Assembly (NCBI GenBank): GCA_004380135.1
Contig: QXCR01000095.1
Location: 51,308 to 115,307 of the forward strand
DNA: 64,000 nucleotides
Source: Stemphylium vesicarium
Lineage: Eukaryota; Ascomycota; Dothideomycetes; Pleosporales; Pleosporaceae
Direction of reading: 5' to 3'
In this document: positions 22,187 through 33,431 of the stretch, piece by piece
Numbering within the stretch: position 1 is the stretch's first letter
How the letters are laid out: every line of letters starts with the position of its first letter
Translations under genes and position numbers: made by a program
Notes under the pieces: generated by a model
The model's input: only the letters and a program-made list of their open reading frames with translations
What the model was told of the DNA's origin: nothing
Databases searched by the model: none

Positions 22187-23838
22187 ATGGCAAGCACCAA
22201 TCGCCCAGCCGACCCTTTGGCCAAAGGGATCATCCCGACTGCCAAACAAGGGCTGAAGGACCTCTTCACCTGGGACCAGCGCATAGTTGTTCGCAATGAC
22301 TATGGCGAGGAACACTGCGAGTGGCAGAAGCCAGAGCCGCTCAAGAACCCCATCAGTCTATTTGCTCAGCTTGGGTGGAAAGACTGGCTCTACTTCCTAG
22401 TCGGGTTCCTTGCATGGACTGCCGATGCGTTCGATTTCCACGCCCTGTCTATTCAGACCACCAAGCTTGCCGACTACTACGACACATCCAATACCGCCAT
22501 ATCGACTGCCATCACCCTGACACTGCTCCTCCGCTCGGTCGGTGCTGCTATGTTTGGTGTGGCTGGAGATAAGTTTGGTCGCAAGTGGCCGATGGTACTC
22601 AACATGATCATCCTCGGTCTTTTGCAAGTCGCTACCATCTATGCTGGTACTTTCCAACAGTTCTTGGCCGTTCGCAGTTTGTTTGGTCTCTTCATGGGAG
22701 GTGTCTACGGAAACGCAATTTCCATGGCGCTTGAGAATTGCCCGTGAGTTTGACAACCTTTCCTGCATTCGCATCGCCTACTGACAGTATTAGTGTCAAC
22801 GCCCGTGGTCTCATGAGCGGTATCCTGCAGCAAGGTTACTCTTTCGGTTACGTTCTCGCAGCCTGCGCCAACTTGGGTGTTGGTGGCGAGACCGATACAT
22901 GGAAGACCGTCTTCTGGGTTGGAGCTGGTTTCTCCATTGCTGTCGGTTTCATCCGCGTTCTCTTCCCCGAGTCCAAGCAATTCCTAGAGGCAAAGCGATC
23001 AGGCACTAAGAAGGCACCTGGTGCTTTCTGGGCCGAGACAAAGGTTATGCTTAAGAAGGAGTGGAAGATGTGCATCTACTGCATCTTTTTGATGACTTGG
23101 GTATGTTCAGTCTCCACTCCCGACACTACTGGGAGCTTACTAACACCAATCTAGTTCAACTACTACTCCCACACTAGCCAGGACAGTTACACCACATTCA
23201 TGAAGGAGCAGAAGCATCTCAGCCCCGCTGGGGCTACCCGTGCGTCCATCCTCATGAAGACTGGTGCCTGCGTCGGTGGGACCATCCTCGGTTACACATC
23301 GCAATGGTTCGGTCGCCGCCGCATGATCGTCTGCGCCGTCTTGATCTCCGGATGTCTCATCCCAGCCTGGATTTTGCCCACCACCGAAGGCGGCCTCTCC
23401 GCATCTGGCTTCATGATCCAGTTCTTCGTCCAGGGTGCCTGGGGTGTCATCCCCATCCACTTGAGCGAGCTGTCGCCACCCGCCTTCCGCTCCTCATTCG
23501 TCGGTATCACCTACCAACTGGGAAACATGATTTCCTCGCCTTCTGCCCAAATCGTCAACGCCGTCGCTGAAGCCACCATGATCAAGACGTCCAAGGGCGA
23601 GCAGTCTCCTGCTTACGGACCTGTCATGGGTGTTGCGACTGCTATCATTGTCATCGGTATTGCGGTCACTACTGCTCTTGGTCCTGAGAAGAAGGGCCGC
23701 CACTTTGAAGAGGCGGGCCCTATTGGTGCGAACTTGGAGCCTGTTAAGGATATCGAGACTGGTAGCATGCATAGTGAGAAGGATGGCGCGCATGCTGTGG
23801 AGATGGTTGAGGACTCGCACAAGTCTGAGAAGGCTTGA
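22187..23838 (+). CDS. JEN1: Jen1-type monocarboxylate/proton symporter (MFS)
   Basis: Plasma-membrane MFS carrier that imports lactate, pyruvate or related carboxylates with protons. Exons 22187-22743, 22794-23100 and 23155-23838 give 515 aa; both introns are GT-AG and frame-exact. A soluble N-terminus of about 75 residues precedes the first helix (LYFLVGFLAWTADAFDFHAL). MFS motif A appears as GVAGDKFGRKWP. The Jen family signature NXX[ST]HX[ST]QDXXXT is present exactly as NYYSHTSQDSYTT, split just before it by intron 2. The C-terminal tail is acidic/Lys-rich and likely cytosolic. An in-frame upstream TTG exists, but the first ATG is 22187. Substrate preference cannot be read. Confidence 0.93.
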
Positions 23839-25328
23839 GTGTAGTCATTGCTCTACGGCTGTGCTGCGGCGTTTATGATACCTGATGACTCATTGGAATT
23901 AATGATGAATTATGAATCAATATCATCGTTCAATGCACAAACGCTCCTACTATGACATAGATTTTGCAAGTGACAATGAAAATCTCTCGCCGCGACACTA
24001 CACCACGTCAACCTATCCCATCTTCTCGTTATGATTATGCACCACAGACCCAAACGCGAACCACCAAGCCACCAAGCCAACCCCCCATTCTCTCCAAATC
24101 CTCCAAATCCTTCCAATCCTTCCAATCCTTCGATCCTTCGCTCCTTTCGCTCCTTCGCGCTCGTACCTACCGCGGCGCTCCCAGCTCCACAAAATCACGG
24201 AGCAGAGCCTCATGAGAACCTCATGCCATCCGCAACGTGGTTAGATACCAAGATTGCCGAGATGCGCACTACTGAATTAAGGTGGAGAGAGGGCCTGTTT
24301 TGAAGAAAAGGTGAGGAAGAAGGGGGGAGAGTTGGTGGCCTAAGGCTGTGTGTGGAAAGGGTTTGGGAAGATGGGGCGGGGTTGCCGGATTGGGTATGCC
24401 GGGGGTGGGGATGGGAGTGGGGCGAAGTACGGGGGGAAAGGGAGTCGAGGTGCGACTTCTTTTCCGTTGCTTCGATTTACATATCACTATTCCTGCGTTT
24501 TTGTCGCATCATTTGTCTCTAGGCCAGTCGCTTACGCGAGATTAACCGGGCTGCTTGGAAGAGGGCTGTGAGGTTGTTGAGACGCAGGTAGCCTGTGCTG
24601 TCGATGATGCAAGAGTGCGCCTTGGTTCTTGGTGAATTATTTGCTGGCGAGACAGTCGCCTGGCAGACTGGAAGGCAGAATTGCGGGCGCCACGTGAGGC
24701 TATGCGCTTGGAGGGATTGCACTCGTCTCAGCCTCGCTTGGGAACTTGCAGCACCACCCTCACCTTTGGTTTTCTCGTTCATTCAATCCTGTCGCGCATG
24801 TGTAGACGCATACGACCGATTTACTTGCCAGAAGCTGACAGTGTTTACCCGGCACGAAATGGGCTCAACCTATCTGTTACACTGGTCTTTGCGCTTATCT
24901 GCGGCGCGCGGAAGAGGAATTGTAAGCACCTGTGGGTCGCCACAAGGCTGACCGAAGCCTTGAACATCCGTGCCTACCTGATAACAGCAGGCTTCCAATA
25001 ACCATGGACGCACGATATATTGTGTACCGTTGCCGTAGAGGGGCTCAGACGGTGGCGCTCAGCGAGCGGCCAGTCAGCGATGGCCGCGTTGTTGTTGCGC
25101 AAGGCGCAGTAGCGGGGCAAAACAACGACCCTTAAGCCGTCATCTCAGTCTTCTGAGTCTTACAACCCTCATATTTCGATCGTTGACAGAGTTCCGGCGT
25201 TCTCACTCCAAGTTCCAGTTGATCATGTTCGGAACGCATACAACGCAACGTACCGCAGATTGAACGGCACCACATACACTCTCCAACTCCTTGGTTCTTC
25301 GCTTCTTCGGTTCCCAGCTGCATCAGCT
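23839..25328. other. Intergenic, one simple repeat
   Basis: No supported gene. A pyrimidine-rich tandem repeat (units like TCCAAATCC/TTCCAATCC/TTCGCTCC) occupies about 24092-24157 and produces spurious repetitive ORFs on the opposite strand. Confidence 0.5.
24092..24157. repeat. Imperfect pyrimidine-rich tandem repeat
   Basis: Successive 8-9 base units TCCAAATCC, TTCCAATCC, TTCGATCC, TTCGCTCC. Confidence 0.6.
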
Positions 25329-26330
25329 ATGGAGGTGGCTGGCGTCGTCCTCGGCGTAGTCGCACTCGTCGGTGTATTCGAGGACTGTGTACAGCTTTTA
25401 TCGCAGATCGGCACTGCGAAGTCCATGGGGACAGACTACCAAATACTTACGACAAAATTGGATATCCAAAAGACCCTACTACTGCTATGGGGAAGACGCC
25501 TGAAGCTTTTGGACAGCCAAGCTTATGACAAGCGGCTGAATGATGCAGCCATTGCGGTGCCTATTAAATAAGGACTTGCTTGTATTCGTCTTCTGCTGCA
25601 AGATGGTCAAGAATTACAACGACGTTATGGCCTCAAAGCTGCTGATGCTGAAGAGTTGGTGGAGGTGTCAACGACGGTCAGTGATCGTCTCATGTCCGAG
25701 TTTCGACAGCTCTCAGTCGGCCTCCGAGGTCGACAATCTTCTCCACCAACTCGATCAAGTGTGACTGTGTGTGCTCCTCAGCACACAGTATCGAACAACA
25801 ACAAAATGAACCCTAGCGCCAAAAAAATCAAGTGGGTTATCAAGGACAAAGAAAGATTTGAAAACTTGATAGGTGATATAACGGGTCTCATCGCCGACCT
25901 CGACAGGCTCATACTGCCGCGAAGCGGCGATGATTCTATACAAACTGTACTACTAAGCGAAATTCGGGACCTCAAGAACATAGTAAACCTCAAGATGGTT
26001 GTGAATACCTCTCTCGGTGAACAGAACGGCCCGGCCGATACTGCTCAGCAAACAATCGACAAACGATGCACCAAGTTGATACTTGATCGTCTTTGGTTCC
26101 GCATGATTGATGACCGAGAGAACCAGATTGCCGAAGCGCATTCCGAAACCTTCGAGTGGTCCATTCACGCGCCTTCCACCGATGCCAATTGGGATGACTT
26201 AAACCAGTGGCTACGAGTCGAGCACGATATCTACTGGATATATGGGAAACCTGGGAGCGGCAAATCCACGCTTATGAAGTTCTTGTATCAACACTCTGAA
26301 GTCGCAGATCTGCTCCAAGGTTGGGCTGGA

Positions 26331-26338
26331 AGCAGGCA
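26331..26338. repeat. Target-site duplication, left copy
   Basis: AGCAGGCA, repeated exactly at 26715-26722 on the other side of the inserted element. Eight bases is the length made by hAT transposases. Confidence 0.8.
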
Positions 26339-26714
26339 TAGGCTGGTAAATGGGTCTCCACATCGGGATCTAAAAAGCTGCAATATCTCTACAGGCTCTA
26401 ACCCAATTTAGACGATTAATAGCTTATTTTATAGCCTAAATATAGGCCTGTATTTTGTATATAGAAAGCATCTAGCTAGCTATAGTACCTAGCTAGATAT
26501 CTTAGTTCGGAGCAAAATGTAGAGACCCAACTCTTGGCAACGTGGGTTGGCTAATAACCTTTTTGTTATTAGCTTAAGAGAAAGACTTTCTATATATAAA
26601 ATCTAGATGTAGATTTAGGCTATGGAATAAGCTATCGATTGTCTATATCGGGTTATTATGTATAGAGATATCGCGGATTTGAGTTCCCGATGAGGAGACC
26701 CATTTGCCAGCCTA
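26339..26714. mobile_element. hAT-like MITE, 376 bp, inserted in the NACHT domain
   Basis: Non-coding element with long terminal inverted repeats. Both ends start TAGGCTGG, and the outer 30 bases match at 28 positions (differences at 9 and 22); weaker similarity continues inward. It is flanked by the exact 8-bp duplication AGCAGGCA. The interior is AT-rich with small palindromes (GCTAGCTATAG, CTAGCTAG) and no ORF for a transposase. A non-autonomous hAT derivative is inferred from TSD length and the near-consensus TIR tip (YARNG). Net insertion, element plus one TSD copy, is 384 bp, a multiple of three, so the downstream frame is unchanged but in-frame stops are introduced. Confidence 0.85.
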
Positions 26715-26722
26715 AGCAGGCA
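26715..26722. repeat. Target-site duplication, right copy
   Basis: AGCAGGCA, identical to 26331-26338 and in the same codon phase. Confidence 0.8.
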
Positions 26723-28736
26723 GCTAACCACGGCTCCTTTTTTCCTCTGGAATACTGGAACTGCAGAACAAAACACTCAGCAAGGTTTAGCTCGTGGACT
26801 CTTGTACCATGTCCTGCAGAAAAATGAGGCTCTATTACCTATTTGTCTTCCAAAAATGTGGAAAGAAGCACAGGGCGGGTGCACGAGCTTAGAGCTGCCT
26901 TCCGAGGCAGAATTGAAATGGGCTTTCCAGCAATTGAGGGAACAATCTACAAATGGTGCCTTCGCCTTTTTCATCGATGGTCTCGATGAATTCAAGGGCA
27001 ATCACCGCGATGGGATCAAATTCATAAAGGGCTTGGTCACTAGTGCAAATGTCAAGATCCTGCTCTCAAGTCGACCTTTAGACACATGTGTCGCAGCATT
27101 TGACTCCAAACCCAAACTCAGGCTACAGGATCTTACGAGACACGATATCGACCTTTACATCAATGGAGTTATGCAAGCCCACCCCTACATCGCAGGTTTC
27201 AGCCATTTGAGTGAGGCCACTGTTGAAGATTTGATCATGGAACTTCAGAGAAAGGCGGACGGCGTATTTTTGTGGGTCGTACTCGCTTGTCGCGCGCTGC
27301 TGGAAGGTTTCGAGGCTTGCGATAATGCCGAAGAATTGAGGCGACGAGTTGATGAGCTACCTCCGGAGCTTGGAAACCTTTTCCATCACATACTCCAGGG
27401 ATTGCCATCTCAATATCTGCAGCAAGCCGCCAAGCTACTACGAGTCTGCTTCTGTGCTGAGCGAGATGGCCTGGGCCCGGTTGCAACTCTGAGCCTTGGT
27501 TGGGCAGATGAAGGAAACATGGACCTTGATAAATTGGAATATCCCAAAACATGCTCTATCGAAGAAGTCAAGCAAAAGTGTAAGCTTTTGGAAGGACGTT
27601 TACGCAGTCGCTGTAGGGGACTACTAGAAGTTGATGGAGATGTTTCAAGTATCGACTTGGGAGACTACAAGAGTCTGACTACTCATGCTGTTAATTTCAT
27701 GCACCGGACAGTCTTTGAATTTCTCAGCCAATCAGATACATGGGAATTGGGTTGTTTAGAGATTCAGGACGAAAACTTCGAACCAATCGCTATCGCTTCA
27801 TACACGGAATCGTACATCCTACATTGCTACAACGGCGTAATTACGACCTCGGAGTTTCAAAATGGCATTGTCAAGCTTGATCGTATCGCTGAGAAAGCAC
27901 CAATGTACCTAGCTCGTACGTTGAGATCCTTTACATCCGCTCTTATACAGCCACGCGATATTGAGGAGCCTTTCTTTGGGAAAACCCAATTTAATCTATC
28001 TCTGAAGGAAGCCATGTTGTTGATTGCCGTCGAGAAGAACTGGACGACTCTTATCCGAGAGCAAGAGGTGAAAGATTTCAACTTGTCACGTGGTCTAACC
28101 CATAAAGGCTCCCACAGAGTGAACAACTTGTTGTATCATAGGTTCTACAAGCCGCTGCATGGATATGGGTTCAGATTCCCTGATAATGTCACAATGGAGC
28201 TGCTTCTCCGTCTTGGATGCGACCCGAACGAGAGTATAGTAGATAATGACGGGGATATCACACCAGTATGGGAAGTATGGCGTGGGCTCGCGGAAGAAAA
28301 CGTCGGGAACTCGCAGGATGCTATGAGAGCTGCCGCGATCACACTGCTGCTTATTCGTCATGGAGCGATTCTCACACCACCTGCATCCGCAACCTGGGAC
28401 TATCGTCCTGATTTCATACATCAAGTCCAGCAATGGCCGGCATATTTCACAATGCTATCGGGAACAAGCGTTTCAGAAACAGGGGGCTTGCGCGAGAATT
28501 GCGACAAAATCATCGAAGCAATCGAGGAAAGCTACAAAATCGAGCCCCAATGGGGTAACAGGGGAAATTATTACACCAAGGAAGACAACAGCGGCAAGAA
28601 GAGGAAGAACGACGAAGTTGGGGAAACCGAATCTGCGGACGTGGTGAGATTTGCTGGTTCCCCAGGCACATGGATGGAGCATTGGGGCTGTCATAACCTC
28701 GTAGTTGTCACGCCCTACTTTCGCCGTAGCACCTGA

Positions 28737-29347
28737 CCGCCTGCGGGGATACCAAGCCTTTCCAAACCTGTACATATACTCTGCAGCCCTTTTCAACAAC
28801 AAGAATTCTCATGCATGTACTTCCACTTCACAGCTCATCCTGAAGCAAACAAGCAAGAAAGCTAAACAAAAAGCCGGGGAATACTAGATGATGAAGTATT
28901 ATCAGGCGACATGACAGGCCGATATGAGATGCATAGCTGTGTTGCAAAGTATGTGCAGAGTACGCAGCGACGGACGGCACTGGCTGATACACTTCACTAA
29001 AACATGAAACGGAGAAAAAGCCGAGCGTTGGTATTGTAATTGCATTTCCTTCTACCGACACCAGCACCACCAGCACCACGACCATCTTCTTCGCCCGAGA
29101 TGACAAGCGCGCGAGATAAAACTTCGTCACTACCGCTACCGCTACCACAACCGCTACCGTACCGTACCGCTCCATCTAGAGTATATATAAATAGCCGTAC
29201 AATGCATTCGTACAAGATGGTATGCGTACAACAACATTGAACAAGAAACAACAAGACAAGAAAAGAGAAAATGCAAAAACATCTCTTCGCTCCCACCACC
29301 AACAAGGTTCATACCCCTCATCTTCACCATAACACAAGACCGTATCA
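28737..29347. other. Intergenic between convergent genes, with simple repeat
   Basis: No gene seen. Contains an ACCGCT/ACCGTACC microsatellite at about 29131-29172. Confidence 0.55.
29131..29172. repeat. ACCGCT-type microsatellite
   Basis: Tandem TACCGC/ACCGTACC units in the 3' flank of the F-box/LRR gene. Confidence 0.6.
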
Positions 29348-32300
29348 TCACCGCCTTACATTCCCCTTCCGATCTCTCCACCGTCCATCACTAACACAGA
29401 CAAACTTGACATTGCGGCCCCTACTCCTCACACTCTCGACACCACCAGATTCAATCCAGCGCCCCAGATTCTTACACTGACTAACATCAAACCGTTCGAG
29501 ATCGCGACACCCCTCGACAACAGCTTCGACGCCCGTACCCGTGACGCGGACGCATCCGCGCACGGACAAGTTGCGGAGTTCAAGCAGATGCAGGGAGATG
29601 CAGCGGAGCGAGGTGTCTGAGACGGCGGAGCCGCAGAAGGCGAGGTTGAGGTGTGTGAGGGAGGGGAGGCCGAGGGCGAGGACTTCTGTTGCTGTGTCTG
29701 AGAGGGCGCAGCAAAAGGACTATTTTGGGACGTTGAAGCGGTCAGTGATGTGATCTCCAGTTTCTTGCTTGTTTGTGCAAGAAGAAGAAATATTAGGGGT
29801 TCAACAAACTATGAAAAGAAAAAGAACGTACCAAGTCAAGCTCCTTCAGCCCCTTTGCCGCGTTTGTCAAGTACACAATTGCGTTGTCGGTGAGATAGGT
29901 GCAGTCGGCGAGACAAAGCTTGGTGAGCCGGGGAAAAGGGTAGACGCTCCAGTGCTGGAAGCCTACGTCTGTGATTGTGGTGCAGCGGGTGAGGTCGATG
30001 CTTTCGATGCGGTTTGCGGCGTGCACGGCAATGTGCGCCATGCTGCGGTCGGTGATGTGTTTGCAGTAACTGAGTGTGAGGCGCTTGAGCTTGGGACACC
30101 CGACTACGGTACCCGGGGGCAGCGGTTGTGGGGGCTGGCTGTTTGCGCCTTTGCCTTGGCGGCGCCCGTTTATTTGGGCTTGGTGTTGGGCGTGCGCCAG
30201 CGCCATTTGAGGGGCCATGTCTGGGACCACCCAGCCGATGACGCGGGCGAGGAGGTTGTCGCCGACTTTTCTGCAGTTGCTGAGGTCGACCTCTTCGAGG
30301 CCTTTGGCTTTTTGGACCATTTCTAGGACGGCAGGTCCGGTAATGTCCCATACGCTCTTCATGCGCCACACTCGCACGCTGGGCCCGCATGTTTTTGCTA
30401 ATTCGCCGAAGCCCTCGTCTGTGACGTGGAAGCAGTTGCTGATGTTGATGGATCGCGGCCGGCTCCCTACGAATGGACATATTATGTCGACTAGGGCCCG
30501 GTCTGTGACTTTGCGGTTGTATTTGGTAAGATCGAGATCATGAAGAATATCAGGGGATTCTGATATGAGCTTGCTCCAATGCGATGAGATGCCGCGTAGT
30601 TTCATGAGTTCATGGATATCCATGTTCGCTAGGATCTTGGTGAGGACGGGATCTGGTAGTCTACCCCTGGTGTAGATGCTGGGTCGCGTGACCAGTCGGG
30701 GACGCTTGAAATCAAAAGGCACTTCTGGAGGAGTTGATGCGTGTTTGGCTATTGTAAAGGATGGCGAAGGGGAAAGCGGCGATCCGATGGGGGATGGCGT
30801 CTTTGGGAATTCCTGGTGCCCTTGACTTGTTGGTGCTTCCGGGAGTGAACCAGGCGGCGGTGGAGCGAGCGACCCTCTGCGCGATCGTGATCTTACATTG
30901 TCAAGGTCGACGTTCAAGAAAGGATCAGGGTCAAAAGGCTCCATCATCTTCTCATCTCTCCGAGGGGCTGGCGTTGGCGCCGGGGTGTCGATGCCGATTG
31001 TGTCATTGAAAGTAACCGTCGGCACGCTCTTCTTTCTTCGCGGAGTCCGTGGGATGGAGTGGTCGACTATGGCCAAGTCGTCAATGTTGGGTGTGCTGTT
31101 CGCGTCTGCCATTTGCACATCGTCGTCTTTTGCCGTCTGCAGCCGCTCTTTGGCGACAGACTCGACTTGACGGCGCACATCGGGAGTGCACTTCTCCCAG
31201 AGTTGATTCAGGGTATCGCCGCTGATCATCAAACACTCGACAGCGGATACGGAGCGGACCGTGGCGGTGCGGCGTGGCGCAAGCGAGAGACTGACTACCT
31301 CGCCAAAGTACTGGCCGGGCTTTAATCGGGCCTTTACTTCCTGAAAGTTGTGCTCGCCCGCAGCTATCGACTTTCGACGCCCGGCATTCGGCGAGGTGAA
31401 GCCATTGTGCTCCGGGACATTCATGTTGATGACTTCGACGTCGCCCTTTACGATGAAGAATACATCACGACCCTGGGTGCCCTGCTTGATTATGTCTGTA
31501 AAGGGAGGGAAGGAGCATGGCTGGGCGCGCATGCCGATAAAGTGCAGGATGTCGTCGGGCAACTCGGAAAAGAGGGGCAATTCTTTAAGCAGAGGTCGCA
31601 CGAGAAGGTTATCGCTTCCAAAGGCGCTATGGGCTATGGCTTCAGCAAGCCCCGGACTCGGCGACTTGCGCTTCTTGAAGGCATTGATCTCGCCCTCGCG
31701 CAAGGTGCCGCTCTCTGCCATGACCACGTCCCCGTCTTCCCGGTCGCGCTTGCCCGTGATCTGGCGCACGGGGAGCGGCCGCTTGCCTCCCAACTCCGAC
31801 TTTTTGCGCTGCAGAATAGCGAGGCGCTCCTGGGCCTCGTGCATAATGGCCACCTCGACGTCGGGGAACTTGGGCAGCTCCTTGGTGAGGTCCTCCTTGT
31901 TCAGGCGCACGACCAGCGAGCGCACGTTGGCGATGATGGTGGCGGTGCGGGGAATGTCCATGAGGATGCCAATCTCACCAAAGAAGGCGCCGGGCTTCAA
32001 TTCCGCAAATGTGCTCTCCTGGTCGCGTGACGTGACGCGCACAGCGCCACGGACCAGCCAGTACATGGCCTTGCCCGTCTCACCCTCGGTGAGGATGGTG
32101 TCATGGGGCTGGTATAGCTGCGGCTTGAGGTGCAGGCCGACCTGGGTGAGGAAGGAGTCAGGCGCCTCCTGGAACAGCGGGAAGGAGCGCAGGCGGTCGA
32201 GCAGGTCTAGCGGCAGACCCTGAATAGTTGAGGCGGCCAGCGGCGACGGGCGTATGGGCCTGGCGGGATTGGAGTCGCTGTCGTATGCGCGCACCATGGC

Positions 32301-32369
32301 GAAGGGATCGGGCACTGCCACGCCGCCGTGAGCCCGCACTGGGCCACCGCCCGGCCTGTAGCGGCGCAT
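29348..32369 (-). CDS. Protein with two cyclic-nucleotide-binding domains, F-box and LRRs
   Basis: Exons (minus) 32369-29832 and 29719-29348 give 969 aa, with ATG chosen at MRRYRPGGG because the longer frame upstream has no ATG. Domain 1 (about 63-180) and domain 2 (about 265-410) are cNMP-binding folds: FPLFQEAPDSFL ... GAFFGEIGILMDIPRTATI and LPLFSELPDDILHFI ... GQYFGEVVSLSLAPRRTATV. A disordered Ser/Pro/Arg linker leads to an F-box-like helix set at about 568-610 (LPDPVLTKILANMDIHELMKL). Cys/Asn-type leucine-rich repeats follow to the C-terminus (LEEVDLSNCRKV, LKRLTLSYCKHI, IESIDLTRCTTI, LTKLCLADCTYL). F-box proteins link substrates to SCF ubiquitin ligases; whether it binds cAMP is unknown. 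Domain 2 has Val for the Gly-Glu-Ile/Leu position. Confidence 0.85.
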
Positions 32370-33431
32370 CGTGGTGGTGTTGGTGGTGGTGTTGGTGAGG
32401 CTGCGGCTGGTGCTGGTGCTGGTGCTGCTGGAGGCCAGCGAAGCCTGGGGCAAACGGGCTCGTCGGTGAGCAGCGAGGGGCAGCCTTGGACCGAACCCTG
32501 GGAGAGCTCGTGCGGGATGCGAGGGGGGAGAGGGGTTATGGTGCTGGAGCGATGTAGGCCTCAGCTCATGATGTCTTTTCGAGAGTCCAAAGTAATTGTG
32601 CACGAGATAGTCGGTCGGCGAAAGAGCGGGATGCAGACGAAGCGCGGCGGGCAGTGGTACAATGAGTGGACAATGCTGCAGCTAAACGGGCCAAAAGCAC
32701 TGAACAAGGGGAGCTCGGGTGCCTGCAGCTGCTGGGACGTGCAAAGTCCAAGATGGTCTACAATTTGCTACCGTGACGGAGAGCGTGGTGCTCGGAGAGA
32801 TGATGGATAGACTGCGGGACGAGGCTTGGTCCCGCAACGCGTGCGGTGGATCGGCCTAACCTTCGACTAGAGCTTCTCGAAACTGGGGCACGGACCCCCC
32901 ACCCCCCCCCCCAACAGCGTACCCGTACCCTACCTACCTACCTACCGGCTGCCGACCGAATCGCTACCAAACATGTTTGCATCATCCACCGCTTCCCGCT
33001 CTCCAGCCCGACCAGCATCTCCGACATGTCTCTCCGAAGACTTCTAGAACGTCTCTACGGCAGATACGGCTAGGTTGGCCTGCTGCCTCGTGGTATCGGC
33101 TATTATTGTGAACGACACCCCACCCTACTACCCCTGGCGCCTCCTGTGAACTCAAACCGTCGCGTGGCCCCATCCCCTATGCATCAGATCATGTCGCAGA
33201 CAAGGCGCCCACACGCCGCACGTCATTCCCGCAACAAACAATCAAACTCCATGCATGTCATTCAAGCTCGGTTATCTTACATCCAGGTCGTGTGCGCCAT
33301 TTGCAAAAAACTATAAACAAGCGCTGAAAAAAAATTCGAATCCGCATACAAGTCGCTCGCTTCTGGCGCCACGCCAGTCTGAAACAGCCGAAAGTCGTCA
33401 ATCAATTGCAAATCCCGCTTATCAAGCCTAC
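32370..33431. other. Intergenic, with simple repeats
   Basis: Upstream region of the F-box/LRR gene and 3' flank of the glycine-zipper gene. Holds a C-rich run at 32895-32912 and (CTAC)n at 32928-32946. No gene supported. Confidence 0.5.
32895..32946. repeat. Poly-C tract and CTAC microsatellite
   Basis: C6-A-C11 run followed by four to five CTAC units. Confidence 0.6.

Larger units (their letters stand above)
25329..28736 (+). pseudogene. HeLo-NACHT NLR-type gene, broken by a nonsense codon and a MITE
   Basis: Fungal NLR-like receptor. Known HeLo domains are membrane-disrupting cell-death effectors in vegetative incompatibility, and NACHT is the signalling NTPase. From ATG 25329 the HeLo domain is clear (EVAGVVLGVVALVGVFEDCVQ; TDYQILTTKLDIQKTLLLLWG). 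A TAA at 25569-25571 (codon 81) interrupts it, while the same frame continues as CIRLLLQDGQELQRRYGL, normal HeLo text. The P-loop GKPGSGKST is at about residue 306. About 28 residues later a 376-bp element sits in the NACHT domain, with TAG at 26409. Downstream, in the same frame, follow Walker B (FFIDGLDEF), SSRPLD, VNFMHRTVFEFL and a C-terminal part with LLLRLGCDPN and LLLIRHGAIL, faintly ankyrin-like. Without the element and one duplication copy the frame would be 1007 codons, still with the TAA. Confidence 0.85.

Noticed and set aside
25557..25602. 46-base intron hiding the TAA in the HeLo domain
   Set aside because: GTGCCT to AAG removal shifts the downstream frame away from the HeLo text.
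31348..32223. 291-codon plus ORF opposite the cNMP-binding gene
   Set aside because: Antisense to clear cNMP domains; composition is typical shadow Ser/Arg.
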